DNA of 64,000 bases from Aerosticca soli (GCF_003967035.1 NZ_AP018560.1:1573001-1637000), one strand, 5' to 3'; positions 1 to 11,342 are shown, counted from the stretch's first letter. Translations and numbers: made by a program. The notes: generated by a model not told the origin, from the sequence alone.

Positions 1-1866
<1,866 letters not shown>

Positions 1867-2144
1867 CGAAGGCTCCGGGAAATGGACGTCCAGACTGCCA
1901 GCTTTAGCCGGTCGCGGAAATACTGCCGAATGCCGCGCCCTACCCCGAAGCGGCCAAGGGCGGCAGATTCGCGGCCGATCCGCCAGGGTTCGCGGGGTGA
2001 TGGCGAGCTTTTTTCAGCGATGGCAGCTCTCCAATGATGGTCGGCCACACCACACGCGCGGCTCCAGGCATCCGGTGGCGGTCGGGTGCCACGAATCGGA
2101 AAACCGATAACATCCTCCGCCGAACTCGCCGCTCGTTCACCTCG

Positions 2145-3563
2145 ATGTCCACCGCCCTGGTGCTGTTCCGGCGCGACCTGCGCCTGGCCGACAACCCTGC
2201 CCTCGCGGCCGCCTGTGCCGGGCACGACCGGGTCCTGCCGGTTTACATCCACGCGCCCGAGCAGGAGGCCCCGTGGGCGCCGGGCGCCGCCAGCCGCTGG
2301 TGGCTGCACCATGCGCTGGAAGCGCTGCGCCGGCAGCTTGCCGCGCAAGGCACGGATCTGCATCTTCGCATCGGCAACCCCCTCGACCAGCTGCGCGATC
2401 TGGTGCGCGCCAGCGGCGCCACGGCGATCCACTGGAACCGCCGCTACGAGCCGGCCGGCATCGCCAGCGACACGGCGCTGAAAGCCGCCCTGCGCGAAGA
2501 CGGCATCGCGGTCCACAGCCATGCGGGCAACCTCTGGCACGAGCCATGGATGCTGGCCACGGATGCCGGCCAGCCGTACCGGGTGTTCACCCCGTTCTGG
2601 CACAATCTGCGCTCGCAGCTGCCGGAGGCGGCGCCGCTGCCGGTGGCCCGGGCCCGCGAATGGCTGCGGGTCCCGGGCAGCCTGCCGACGGCGGCGATGG
2701 GCCTGCTGCCTGCGATCCGCTGGGATGCGGGGCTGGCCGAGGCCTGGCGGCCGGGCGAAGCCGGCGCGCGCGAGCTACTGGAGATTTTCGCGGACGATGC
2801 CGTGGCGGATTATGCGAAAGGCCGCGACCTGCCCGCCCGCCACGGCACCTCGCGCCTGTCGCCGCACCTGCACTTCGGCGAAATCACGCCGCGGCAGATC
2901 CGGCACGTCCTGCAGGAGCGCGCCGGTGCCATCGACGCCAGACAGCGGCCGGACCTGGAACCCTATCTGCGCGAACTGGGCTGGCGCGAATTCGCCCACC
3001 ACCTGCTGTTCCACTTCCCGCACACGCCCGAGGCCAACTTCAACCCCCGCTTCGACGATTTCCCGTGGGCGCCCGCCGATGAGGCTGTACTGGCGCGCTG
3101 GCGGCAGGGCCGCACCGGCATCCCGCTGGTCGACGCCGGCATGCGCGAGCTCTGGCACACCGGCTGGATGCACAACCGCGTGCGCATGGTGGTGGCCAGC
3201 TTCCTGACCAAGAACCTGCGCCAGCACTGGCTGCACGGCGCCCGCTGGTTCTGGGATACGCTGGTGGATGCGGACCTTGCCAATAACACCCTGGGCTGGC
3301 AGTGGGTGGCCGGCTGCGGGGCCGATGCCGCGCCCTACTTCCGTGTATTCAACCCTTACCTGCAATCGGCCAAGTTCGACCCCGACGCCGCCTACCTCAA
3401 ACGCTGGCTGCCGGAACTGGCGGCACTGCCGGCCAAGACGCTGCACGAGGCCTGGAAGCACCCGGCGGCGCTGGCGGCCTGCGGCTATCCGGCGCCGATC
3501 GTGGACATGGCGGCCTCGCGCGATGCCGCACTGGCGGCCTGGAGCGCGCTGGCCAGGGAGTGA
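2145..3563 (+). CDS. phr: deoxyribodipyrimidine photo-lyase
   Basis: The protein is a 472-residue class I cryptochrome/photolyase that repairs UV-induced cyclobutane pyrimidine dimers in blue light. The N-terminal antenna domain begins STALVLFRRDLRLADNPAL. The FAD domain carries the hallmark sequences SRLSPHLHFGEI, LGWREFAHH, DAGMRELWHTGWMHNR and NNTLGWQWVAGCG. The Asn in the last block region and the Trp-rich segment agree with a DNA photolyase rather than a plant-like cryptochrome. The frame is open upstream to 2034, but the ATG at 2145 starts exactly at the family N-terminus and was chosen. The gene lies divergently from the FAD oxidase across about 280 bp. Confidence 0.95.
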   Translation: MSTALVLFRRDLRLADNPALAAACAGHDRVLPVYIHAPEQEAPWAPGAASRWWLHHALEALRRQLAAQGTDLHLRIGNPLDQLRDLVRASGATAIHWNRRYEPAGIASDTALKAALREDGIAVHSHAGNLWHEPWMLATDAGQPYRVFTPFWHNLRSQLPEAAPLPVARAREWLRVPGSLPTAAMGLLPAIRWDAGLAEAWRPGEAGARELLEIFADDAVADYAKGRDLPARHGTSRLSPHLHFGEITPRQIRHVLQERAGAIDARQRPDLEPYLRELGWREFAHHLLFHFPHTPEANFNPRFDDFPWAPADEAVLARWRQGRTGIPLVDAGMRELWHTGWMHNRVRMVVASFLTKNLRQHWLHGARWFWDTLVDADLANNTLGWQWVAGCGADAAPYFRVFNPYLQSAKFDPDAAYLKRWLPELAALPAKTLHEAWKHPAALAACGYPAPIVDMAASRDAALAAWSALARE

Positions 3564-3578
3564 GGGATGCCGGTCGGC

Positions 3579-4343
3579 TCACGCCGGCCAGGCGATCGCC
3601 TCCGGCGCACAGGCCTGCTCGAACAGCGGACGGGCGAACCAATAGCCCTGCATCAGGTGGATGCCGAGGTCGCGCAGGCAACGCATCTCCTCGCCGGTCT
3701 CGATGCCCTCGGCGATCACCCGGATGCCCAGCTCGCGGCACATCGCCGCGACACCGGCGACGATGGCGCGACGCGGCTTGTTCTGGTCGATCCCGCGCAC
3801 CAGCGCCATATCCAGCTTGACGATGTCGGGCTGGAAGTCGGCCAGCAGGTTCAGCCCGGCGAAGCCGGCCCCGAAGTCGTCGATCGCGGTCAGAAAGCCG
3901 ATGCGCTTGTACTCGCGCAGGATCTCCGCGAGCCACTTGCCATCGTTGACCTGCTCGCCTTCCACCGTTTCGAAGATGATCCGCTCGACCGGAAAGCCGT
4001 ACTTGAGCGCCGCCGCCAGGGTGGACCGGATGCACAGCTCGGGCCGGTAGATGGCGTTGGGCAGGAAGTTGATCGACAGCTTCGACTGCATCCCCAGGCG
4101 CGAAGCGATCTCGATCGCCTTGCCGCGGCAAGCCTGGTCGAACGCGTAGCGGTTGGCAGCGGAGACCCGCGTCAGCACCGTGGGCGCCGGCTCGCCGCCC
4201 GGGCCGCGCACCAGCGCCTCGTGGGCGAACACTTGCCGGGCGGCGACATCGACGATGGGCTGGAACGCGTAGCTGAAATCGAACTCCAGCGGCGCCGCGT
4301 CACGGCAACGCCCGCAACCTTCGCGCGTTTCCTTCGATTCCAT
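3579..4343 (-). CDS. EAL-domain protein, putative cyclic-di-GMP phosphodiesterase
   Basis: This 254-residue protein is almost entirely one EAL domain. It carries the signature in the form EALVRG near residue 42, then NFLPNAIY, FETVEGEQ, DDFGAGFAG, the metal-site stretch KLDMALVRGID and AEGIETGEE. Most catalytic positions look conserved (Glu of EAL, the Asp pair in DDFG, Lys of KLD), so hydrolysis of c-di-GMP to pGpG is plausible. A Cys-rich N-terminus (EGCGRCRDA) precedes the domain and could bind metal or sense redox. The frame is open far upstream, but the ATG at 4343 gives the usual short leader of this subfamily. It is convergent with the photolyase gene. Confidence 0.85.
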   Translation of the reverse strand: MESKETREGCGRCRDAAPLEFDFSYAFQPIVDVAARQVFAHEALVRGPGGEPAPTVLTRVSAANRYAFDQACRGKAIEIASRLGMQSKLSINFLPNAIYRPELCIRSTLAAALKYGFPVERIIFETVEGEQVNDGKWLAEILREYKRIGFLTAIDDFGAGFAGLNLLADFQPDIVKLDMALVRGIDQNKPRRAIVAGVAAMCRELGIRVIAEGIETGEEMRCLRDLGIHLMQGYWFARPLFEQACAPEAIAWPA

Positions 4344-4667
4344 GCGGTGCTCCCCCTGCGACGCGAATGCACCCGAGGATACCCGATGGGGTGCAGGCTG
4401 CCGCGTCGGCGTCGAACATGCGACTTCAGTCATGCATCCGCGCGATGGCGGCATGGTCGAGGATGGCCGGCCGCGCCCCGTCCATGCGCACCAGGTGCAG
4501 CATGCAGCCGCCGATGGCGCGGGGGCCTTTGCCCGGCCGGCAGCGGCCCATGACGACCACGATGCCGACAGGTATTTCAGCGGCCTGTTCGGGCGCGCCG
4601 ACAGAGCGTTGCACTGCGGCAAAATCTGGCATAGTGGCCGCTTTCACCATCGTCGCCAAGATTATCG
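4344..4667. promoter_or_regulatory. divergent intergenic region between the EAL gene and serA
   Basis: These 324 bases separate two divergent genes. A candidate sigma-70 promoter for serA reads TTGCAC near 4611 with a CATAGT-like element about 16 bases downstream, some 35 bases before the serA start. A possible 68-codon reading frame on the minus strand shows no recognisable domain and was not called. Nothing else stands out. Confidence 0.35.
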
Positions 4668-5900
4668 ATGAAGACCTCGTTCCCCCGCCAGGACATCCGC
4701 GTGCTGCTGCTGGAGGGCGTGAGCCCGAGCGCGGTGGAAACCTTCCAGCGCGCCGGCTACAGCCAGATCGAGCGTCATCCGGGCGCACTGCCGCCGGAGG
4801 AACTCAAGTCACGCATCGCCGAGGCGCACATCCTCGGCATCCGCTCGCGCACCCAGCTCAGCGCCGACGTGCTGCAGAGCGCGCGCCGGCTGATCGCGGT
4901 GGGCTGCTTCTGCATCGGCACCAACCAGGTCGATCTCGACGCCGCGCGCGCGCTCGGCATCCCGGTGTTCAACGCGCCCTATTCCAACACCCGCAGCGTG
5001 GCCGAGCTGGTGATCGCCGAGGCGATCATGCTGCTGCGCGGCATTCCGCAGAAGAACATGCTCTGCCATCGCGGCGGCTGGACCAAGTCGGCGGCCGGCA
5101 GCTACGAGGCGCGCGGCAAGACGCTCGGCGTGATCGGCTACGGCCACATCGGCACCCAGGTCGGCGTGCTCGCCGAGTCGCTGGGCATGCAGGTGATCTT
5201 CCACGACATCGAGGCCAAGCTCGCGCTCGGCAACGCGCGCGCGGTGGCGCATCTGGGCGAGCTGCTGGAACGCGCCGACGTGGTCACCCTGCACGTGCCG
5301 GAGACGCCCGCCACGCGGCTCATGATCGGCGTGGAAGAGCTGGCCCGCATGCGGCCGGGCGCGCTGCTCATCAACGCCTCGCGCGGCAGCGTGGTCGACA
5401 TCGACGCGCTCGCCGACGCGCTGCGCCGCGGTCACCTGGCCGGCGCGGCGATCGACGTGTTCCCGGTCGAGCCCAAGGGCAACGACGAGCCCTTCGTCTC
5501 GCCGCTCATCGGCATGGACAACGTCATCCTCACCCCGCACGTCGGCGGCAGCACGCAGGAGGCGCAGGACAACATCGGCATCGAGGTGGCGAGCAAACTG
5601 GTGCGCTACAGCGACAACGGCTCCACGCTGTCGGCGGTCAACTTCCCGGAAGTGTCGCTGCCCGAGCATCCGCGTAGCCGTCGCCTGCTGCACATCCATC
5701 GCAACGTGCCGGGCGTGCTCTCGCGCATCAACGAGCTGTTCTCCTCCGGCAACATCAACATCGACGCGCAGTTCCTGCAGACCGATGCCGAGGTGGGCTA
5801 CGTGGTGATCGACGTGGCCGCCGACGAGACGCAGGCGGCGGCGCTGAAGGACCGTCTGGCGGCGATTCCCGGCACGCTGCGGGCACGCGTGCTGTACTGA
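4668..5900 (+). CDS. serA: D-3-phosphoglycerate dehydrogenase
   Basis: The enzyme makes 3-phosphohydroxypyruvate from 3-phosphoglycerate with NAD+, the first step of serine synthesis. It has 410 residues, the same length as the E. coli enzyme. The NAD-binding loop reads GYGHIGTQVG. The catalytic Arg, Glu and His lie in NASRGSVVD, in the segment after it, and in HVGGSTQEAQ. A C-terminal ACT domain (about residues 335-410, LLHIHRNVPGVLSRIN) provides the usual allosteric serine site. The family also reduces 2-oxoglutarate to D-2-hydroxyglutarate. Confidence 0.96.
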   Translation: MKTSFPRQDIRVLLLEGVSPSAVETFQRAGYSQIERHPGALPPEELKSRIAEAHILGIRSRTQLSADVLQSARRLIAVGCFCIGTNQVDLDAARALGIPVFNAPYSNTRSVAELVIAEAIMLLRGIPQKNMLCHRGGWTKSAAGSYEARGKTLGVIGYGHIGTQVGVLAESLGMQVIFHDIEAKLALGNARAVAHLGELLERADVVTLHVPETPATRLMIGVEELARMRPGALLINASRGSVVDIDALADALRRGHLAGAAIDVFPVEPKGNDEPFVSPLIGMDNVILTPHVGGSTQEAQDNIGIEVASKLVRYSDNGSTLSAVNFPEVSLPEHPRSRRLLHIHRNVPGVLSRINELFSSGNINIDAQFLQTDAEVGYVVIDVAADETQAAALKDRLAAIPGTLRARVLY

Positions 5901-6044
5901 ACACGGGCGTCGGCCATCTGGCGATGATGGCCGCGCGCGTCGACGCGTTTTCCCGTGACGACGCCGTCGCAGCGCAGGGTCACGACACTTTAACCGCGGC
6001 CATGCTCCACTTGCGCGTCCTTGCTGCCATTCCTTTTCGACGCC

Positions 6045-6608
6045 ATGGCTTACAAGCGGCCACACCTCAAGAAACTCGGCGAGATCGTCCGCGCCCACGG
6101 CAGCGGCCGTCCCGACCTCGCCCTGCTGGCGCGCGAACTCGGCGCGGTCGTGCACCGGCATTCGCTGGCGCTGGCCGACGAGCTCGACGCCCTGCGCCGC
6201 GCCGAACGTTTCGAGCGCTGGCGGCTCGGCGCACACCGTGGCGAGGGCGCGGAGGTGCTGATCATGGTCTGGCCGCCCAACCACGCCACGCCGGTGCACG
6301 ACCATGCCGGGCTGTGGGGGCTGGAGATGGCCTTGTACGGCGCGCTGTCCGTGGAGAACTGGCAACGCGGACCGGACGGCTCGCTCAGAGCCGGCGGCCG
6401 GCAATGGCTGGGCCCGGGCGATGCCTGCTGGTTCGAGGATGCCGCCAGCGGCCTGCATCGCTGCCGCAATCTTTCGCGGCAGGCGTGCGCGCTCAGCCTG
6501 CACGTCTACGGCGGCCGGCTCGAGCATTACCTGGCCTACGCACCGACGCCGCAGGCGGCCTGGCGCACACGGCGCCAGCGCGCCCGCGTGATCGGCCAGC
6601 TCGCCTGA
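6045..6608 (+). CDS. cysteine dioxygenase-like cupin protein
   Basis: This 187-residue cupin has the iron-ligand motif TPVHDHAG followed by LWGLEMALYG, with the third His in the C-terminal half (SLHVYGG). These are features of the thiol dioxygenase family (PF05995), which oxidises cysteine or 3-mercaptopropionate to the sulfinic acid with one non-haem iron. A TTG at 6021 would add eight residues; the ATG at 6045 was preferred. The next gene, an FAD/NAD(P)-binding protein, follows after only 36 bases, so the two probably form one transcript. Substrate choice between cysteine and other thiols cannot be read from sequence. Confidence 0.8.
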   Translation: MAYKRPHLKKLGEIVRAHGSGRPDLALLARELGAVVHRHSLALADELDALRRAERFERWRLGAHRGEGAEVLIMVWPPNHATPVHDHAGLWGLEMALYGALSVENWQRGPDGSLRAGGRQWLGPGDACWFEDAASGLHRCRNLSRQACALSLHVYGGRLEHYLAYAPTPQAAWRTRRQRARVIGQLA

Positions 6609-6644
6609 TCCCAAGCATCCCTAAACGCCTGAGCGGGAGTCGAT

Positions 6645-8021
6645 ATGTACCGACGAGTCGCCCTGATCGGCGGCGGCGCCGCGTCCGCGGCACTGCTGCA
6701 AGCCCTGGTGGAGCGCGCGGCGACGCAGCCGGCCACGCTGCACCTGGACTGGTACGCCGACACCGACCAGCCCGGTCGCGGCGTGGCCTACGGCATCGAC
6801 TCGCCGCGGCTGCTGCTCAACGTGCGCGCGGCCTCGATGGGCATGTTCAGCGGCAAGCCGCAGGCCTTCCTGGACTTTGCCCGCGAGCGCGACCCCGGCA
6901 TCGCAGGCACCGATTTCCTGCCGCGCCGGCTGTATGGCGACTATCTGCAGGCCGAGCTCGCGCGCGCCCTGGCGCTGGCGCCCGCGCGCGGCATCGACGT
7001 GCGCCTGCGTCCGCTGCCGGCCGCCGCGGTGGTGCCCGAAGCCGACGGCGTGACCGTCCTTTGCGGGGATGAACAGACCCATGCCGATGCTGCGTTGCTC
7101 GCGCTCGGCACGCTGCCGCCGCGACCGCTGCCGTTCGTCGCCGCCGAGGCGCTGGCGCAGGGTCGCTACGTGGTCGATCCCTGGGCGTTCTTGGCCCGGC
7201 CGGCATCCGGCCACCCGCCACCGCGTCGAGTGCTGGTGCTCGGGCTCGGCCTTACCGCGGTCGACGTGATCCTGGAGCTTGCCGCACGCTGGCCACAGAC
7301 GCAGTTCATCGCCCTGTCCCGGCATGGCCACCTGCCCGAGGCGCATCGCGCGCAGGCGGCCGCGCCCGTGGACGACGGCGGCGCCCTGTTCGAGGCGCTG
7401 CACGAAGCACCACAGGTACGCCGCTGGATGCGCCAGCTGCGCGAAGCCGTGGCCGCCAGCGGCGATTGGCGCGCCGTCATCGACGGCCTGCGCCCGCATC
7501 TGCAAACGCTGTGGCAGGCATTGCCGCCGGAAGAGCGTGCCCGCTTCCTGCGGCACGCGCGCTGGGCCTGGGAACGGGTGCGCCACCGCATGCCGCCGCA
7601 GGTGGCCGAAGCCGTCGCCGCGCTGGAAGGCGAGGGCCGGCTCGAATGCCTGCGCGGCCGCGTGCGTGCGGTGACCGCGGCCGGTGACGCGCTCCGCGTG
7701 CAGCTCTCGGCGCCCGCCGAAAACCTGCGCACCCTGGAGGGCGACCTGGTCATCCAGGCCACCGGCCTCAACACCGACCTGCGTCAGGACATCGGGCATC
7801 CGCTGCTGCGGCAGATGGCGCTCAACGGACATCTGCTGCCCGATCCGCTCGGCCTCGGCGTGCAGGCCGAAGCCGACGGCCGCCTGCGCCATGCCGGCGG
7901 CACCTGGCCACAGATCTACACAATCGGCGGTCTGTTGCGCGGCACGCTGTGGGAATCGACCGCCATGCCCGAGATCCGCCAGCACGCCCGCGTCCTGGCC
8001 GAACGCATCCTGGCCGCCTAG
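6645..8021 (+). CDS. FAD/NAD(P)-binding protein (PF13454 type)
   Basis: The 458-residue product opens with a dinucleotide-binding motif, ALIGGGAASAALL, then the GRGVAYG and LLLNVRA segments typical of the FAD-NAD(P)-binding family PF13454. A second nucleotide-binding loop, VLGLGLTAVDV, lies near residue 200. A C-terminal TGLNTDLR and a GGLLRGTLWE segment complete the flavoprotein fold. The reaction is not established for most members. Its tight spacing behind a thiol dioxygenase-like gene suggests a joint role in sulfur metabolism, which is inference. A good Shine-Dalgarno (GAGCGGGAG region) precedes the ATG. Confidence 0.75.
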   Translation: MYRRVALIGGGAASAALLQALVERAATQPATLHLDWYADTDQPGRGVAYGIDSPRLLLNVRAASMGMFSGKPQAFLDFARERDPGIAGTDFLPRRLYGDYLQAELARALALAPARGIDVRLRPLPAAAVVPEADGVTVLCGDEQTHADAALLALGTLPPRPLPFVAAEALAQGRYVVDPWAFLARPASGHPPPRRVLVLGLGLTAVDVILELAARWPQTQFIALSRHGHLPEAHRAQAAAPVDDGGALFEALHEAPQVRRWMRQLREAVAASGDWRAVIDGLRPHLQTLWQALPPEERARFLRHARWAWERVRHRMPPQVAEAVAALEGEGRLECLRGRVRAVTAAGDALRVQLSAPAENLRTLEGDLVIQATGLNTDLRQDIGHPLLRQMALNGHLLPDPLGLGVQAEADGRLRHAGGTWPQIYTIGGLLRGTLWESTAMPEIRQHARVLAERILAA

Positions 8022-8068
8022 CCCATGCGTGCGATCGGGGGAAAGAACCACCCATACCGGAGACGCCC

Positions 8069-9481
8069 GTGCTGGCCGGCTTGATCGGCACCCTCGCGCT
8101 CGCCTGCCATGTCGCCGGCATCGCCGCCGCCATCCACGCGGTGATGCACGTGCGCACGCCGCAGGGCGCGATCGGCTGGATGCTGGCGCTGATCTTCGTG
8201 CCCTATTTCGCCCTGCCGCCCTACCTTTTTCTGGGCTCCAGCCATTTCCACGGCTATACCCAGGTGCAACGGCTACGCAGCCGACAGACGCGTCCGGCGC
8301 CCTGGCCCGGCCGCGGCGAGTATCTGGCCAAGCATCCGCCACGCCCGGAGTGCGCGCGCTACCGCGCGATCGGACGCATGCTGGGCGCGCGTTTCCACGG
8401 CGGGCACCGGTTGCGTCTCTTGATCGACGGCGCGGCCACCTTCGCGGCGCTGTTCGATGCGATCGGCCAGGCCGAGCGGCAAGTGCTGGTGCAATTTTTC
8501 ATCATCCATGACGACGCCCTCGGCCGGCGCCTGCAACAGGTGCTGCTGGAACGGGCCGCTGCCGGCGTGCACGTGTGCGTGCTCTACGACAGCATCGGCA
8601 GCCACGCGCTGCCGCGCCATTACGTGGACACGCTGCGCCGGGGCGGCGTGGACATCCGCCCCTTCGCCACCCGTCGCTGGCGCAACCGCTTCCAGCTCAA
8701 TTTCAGGAATCACCGCAAGATCGTGGTGGTGGACGGCTGGCGCGGCTTCTTGGGCGGGCTCAACGTGGGCGACGAATACCTCGGCCTCAAGCCGCCGCTC
8801 TCGCCCTGGCGCGATACGCACCTGGAAGTGCAGGGGCCAGCGGTCGCCGACCTGCAGCGCAGCTTCGCCCGCGACTGGCGCTGGGCCACCGGCGAGGAGG
8901 CCCCGTTCATGCCGCCGCGCGCGGGTCCCGGCACGGCCAGCGTGCTCACGGTGGCCACGGGTCCGGCCGACCCGCAGGAGAGCGGCTCACTCTTTTTCGT
9001 CGAGGCGATCCACGCGGCACGCCGCCGGGTGTGGCTGACCACGCCCTATTTCGTGCCCGACCAGGCGGTGCTGGCCGCGCTGCGGCTGGCCGTGCTGCGC
9101 GGCGTGGACGTGCGCATCCTGCTGCCGGCCAGACCCGACCACCGCATGGTGTTCCTGGCCTCGACGCTGCGCGCGCACGAGGCGATCCGCGCCGGCGTGC
9201 GTCTTTACCGCTACCAGCCGGGTTTCCTGCATCAGAAGGTGCTGCTGATCGACGAGGACACCGCCGCGGTCGGCAGCATGAACCTCGACAGCCGCTCGTT
9301 CCGGCTCAACTTCGAGATCACCGCGCTGGCGGTGGATCGCGCCTTCGCCGGCGAGGTGGAGGCGATGCTGGCGGCGGATTTCGCCCGCTCGCGTGCCGTG
9401 GATCTGGCCGAATACCGCCATGCGCCGTTCCTGCGCCGGCTGGCCATGCACCTGGTGTGGCTGCTCGAACCGGTGTTGTGA
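8069..9481 (+). CDS. cardiolipin synthase-like phospholipase D protein
   Basis: This 470-residue membrane protein starts with two hydrophobic segments (LAGLIGTLALACHVAGIAAA and GAIGWMLALIFVPYFALPPY, the PLDc_N region). Two phospholipase D domains follow. Both HKD motifs are visible: NHRKIVVVDG with GGLNVGDEYLG, and LHQKVLLIDED with GSMNLDSRS. The order and length fit bacterial ClsA/ClsC-type cardiolipin synthases, which condense phosphatidylglycerol at the inner membrane. The frame is open upstream, but the GTG at 8069 is preceded by GGAG seven bases away and begins just before the first membrane helix, so it was chosen. It follows the FAD/NAD(P) gene by 47 bases. Confidence 0.87.
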   Translation: MLAGLIGTLALACHVAGIAAAIHAVMHVRTPQGAIGWMLALIFVPYFALPPYLFLGSSHFHGYTQVQRLRSRQTRPAPWPGRGEYLAKHPPRPECARYRAIGRMLGARFHGGHRLRLLIDGAATFAALFDAIGQAERQVLVQFFIIHDDALGRRLQQVLLERAAAGVHVCVLYDSIGSHALPRHYVDTLRRGGVDIRPFATRRWRNRFQLNFRNHRKIVVVDGWRGFLGGLNVGDEYLGLKPPLSPWRDTHLEVQGPAVADLQRSFARDWRWATGEEAPFMPPRAGPGTASVLTVATGPADPQESGSLFFVEAIHAARRRVWLTTPYFVPDQAVLAALRLAVLRGVDVRILLPARPDHRMVFLASTLRAHEAIRAGVRLYRYQPGFLHQKVLLIDEDTAAVGSMNLDSRSFRLNFEITALAVDRAFAGEVEAMLAADFARSRAVDLAEYRHAPFLRRLAMHLVWLLEPVL

Positions 9482-9490
9482 GGGCTTCGG

Positions 9491-9871
9491 TTATGCCGTG
9501 CGCCGGCGCCGCGGGCGCGCCACGTCCAGCAGCACCCAGCCGGCGAACACGCCGAGCACGGCACCGCCCAGCTCGCCCAGCACCCGCAACGGGATACCGT
9601 CGGGGTCATGCACGCGCATCAGCTTGGTGCGCATCAGCTGCGGCGACTCCAGCGGCGCGTAGTTGAAATAGAACATGTCCCACAGGTCGCCGCTGCCGGT
9701 GAGCAGCACGGCGAGCAGAAAGGCCCAGCCCATGGCCGGCGCCGGCCCCGGATGCTGGCGCCAGACGCGCCGCAGCAGGACATACAGCAGCGCCGCCGCC
9801 AGCGCGGTGATCAGACCGGCCTCCACCCCACCCACCCAGCCATAACCCATCCAGCTTTGGTCGTAATGCAT
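9491..9871 (-). CDS. hypothetical integral membrane protein
   Basis: The 126-residue protein has three hydrophobic stretches: around residues 13-33 (GVEAGLITALAAALLYVLL), 47-62 (MGWAFLLAVLLTGSG) and 97-115 (VLGELGGAVLGVFAGWVLL). A conserved-looking DLWDMFYFNYAPLESPQLMR loop lies between the second and third. I do not recognise a named family. The ATG at 9871 was chosen over longer in-frame starts because the reading upstream overlaps the divergent pncA promoter. It converges on the cardiolipin synthase-like gene. Confidence 0.6.
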   Translation of the reverse strand: MHYDQSWMGYGWVGGVEAGLITALAAALLYVLLRRVWRQHPGPAPAMGWAFLLAVLLTGSGDLWDMFYFNYAPLESPQLMRTKLMRVHDPDGIPLRVLGELGGAVLGVFAGWVLLDVARPRRRRTA

Positions 9872-9953
9872 CGTCGCCTCGCGCGTATCGAACCGGCCAT
9901 CGTACGGCAACGCGGCTACACTGCGCCGGTTGACCCATCGCGAAAGCCTCTCC

Positions 9954-10592
9954 ATGTCCTCCGCCGACGCCGCCCTGATCCTGATCGACGTGCAGCCGGA
10001 TTTCATGCCCGGCGGTGCGCTCGCCTGCCACGAGGGCGACGCGATCGTGCCCGGCATCGACGCGCTGCTCGGCCGGCGACGGTTCCGCCACGTGGTCGCC
10101 ACCCAGGACTGGCACCCGCGCGGGCATGTCTCCTTCGTCGATGCGCACCCGGGTCATGCGCCGTTCGACGCCATCGAGCTGTACGGGCAGCCGCAGACGC
10201 TGTGGCCCGCGCATTGCGTGCAGGGCACGGCCGGCGCGGCGCTGCATCCGGGCATCGACTGGACGCCGGTCGACCTCATCCTGCGCAAGGGCTGCGATGC
10301 GCGCGTGGATTCCTACAGCGCGTTCCGCGAGAACGTCGGCCCGGCCGGCACCCGCCCGGACACCGGCCTCGCCGGCTGGCTGCGCGGGCGCGGCGTGGAC
10401 ACGGTGTATCTGGCCGGCCTCGCCCGCGACGTGTGCGTGCTGTGGAGCGCGCAGGATGCCGCCGCGCTCGGCTTCCGCACCCACGTGCTGTGGGATCTCA
10501 CCCGCCCGGTGACGCCGGCGGGCGATGCGCCCACCCGCAGCGCGCTGGCCGCCGCCGGCGTGGCCATCCTCGACAGCACCGCGCTCGGCTGA
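9954..10592 (+). CDS. pncA: nicotinamidase
   Basis: This 212-residue isochorismatase-fold enzyme deamidates nicotinamide to nicotinate in the NAD salvage pathway. The catalytic triad is visible: Asp12 in LILIDVQPDF, Lys in ILRKGCD, and the nucleophile Cys in GLARDVCV. The metal-binding block TQDWHPRGHVSF and the LWPAHCVQGT motif are also present, matching PncA rather than the wider isochorismatase family. The ATG at 9954 gives the standard N-terminus, although the frame stays open to 9930. Confidence 0.93.
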   Translation: MSSADAALILIDVQPDFMPGGALACHEGDAIVPGIDALLGRRRFRHVVATQDWHPRGHVSFVDAHPGHAPFDAIELYGQPQTLWPAHCVQGTAGAALHPGIDWTPVDLILRKGCDARVDSYSAFRENVGPAGTRPDTGLAGWLRGRGVDTVYLAGLARDVCVLWSAQDAAALGFRTHVLWDLTRPVTPAGDAPTRSALAAAGVAILDSTALG

Positions 10593-10603
10593 GATCCGCG
10601 CGG

Positions 10604-11323
10604 TCACGCCGCCGCGGCGCAGGCGTCCAGGCGCGCCACCGCCGCCGGGATTTCGGCCGGCGCCGTCACCGTGAGCAGGCGTGACTCGTCACCGGCGAGC
10701 GTGTGCTCGCATTCGTGCGCCCAGGTCACGTGATAGGGCATGTGCACGCCCCAGCCGCCCAGGCGCAGGACGGGCTCGATGTCCGAGCGCAGCGAATTGC
10801 CGACCATGGCGAACTGCCCGGGCGCGAGCCCGAATTCGCCGAGCACGCGGCGATAGGCGTCGGCATCCTTCTCCGAAACGATTTCGATCCGCCGGAACAG
10901 CCCGGCCAGGCCCGACTGCGCCACCTTGCGCTCCTGGTGGAACAGATCGCCCTTGGTGATCAGCACCACCGCATGGCGCTCGGCCACCTCGGCCACCGCC
11001 TCGGCGATGCCGGGCAGGAGTTCCACCGGATGCTGCAGCACGTCCTTGCCGAGCTCGATGATGCGGTGGATGTCGGCGGCGCTGATGCGCGCCTCGGTGA
11101 GCGCGATCGCGGTCTCCACCATCGACAGCGTCATGCCCTTGGCGCCGTAGCCGAACAGCTTCAGGTTGCGCCGCTCGGTGGCGAGCATGCCGGCATGCAC
11201 GGCTGCGTCGCCCATGTCCACGTAACGGCCGAGGATGGCGGCGAAGGCCTCGTTGGCGGCGCGGTAGTAGTCCTCGCTGTGCCACAGGGTGTCGTCGCCG
11301 TCGAAACCGATGAGTTGCAGCAT
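10604..11323 (-). CDS. HAD-family hydrolase
   Basis: The 239-residue protein is a haloacid-dehalogenase-type phosphatase. Motif I is FDGDDTLWHSE (Asp8 and Asp10), motif III contains LITKGD, and motif IV is GNSLRSDIEP. A helical cap domain lies between about residues 20 and 95. The substrate is unknown. The ATG at 11323 has a strong Shine-Dalgarno (GGGAGGGAGC) and was preferred to an open frame reaching 11560. It lies 19 bases downstream of the amidase gene, so a shared transcript is likely. Confidence 0.82.
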   Translation of the reverse strand: MLQLIGFDGDDTLWHSEDYYRAANEAFAAILGRYVDMGDAAVHAGMLATERRNLKLFGYGAKGMTLSMVETAIALTEARISAADIHRIIELGKDVLQHPVELLPGIAEAVAEVAERHAVVLITKGDLFHQERKVAQSGLAGLFRRIEIVSEKDADAYRRVLGEFGLAPGQFAMVGNSLRSDIEPVLRLGGWGVHMPYHVTWAHECEHTLAGDESRLLTVTAPAEIPAAVARLDACAAAA

Positions 11324-11342
11324 GCTCCCTCCCCGTCGTGTG

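Noticed and set aside
4426-4630. Possible small minus-strand gene between the EAL gene and serA
   Set aside because: There is no domain, no convincing ribosome site, and it would overlap the likely serA promoter.
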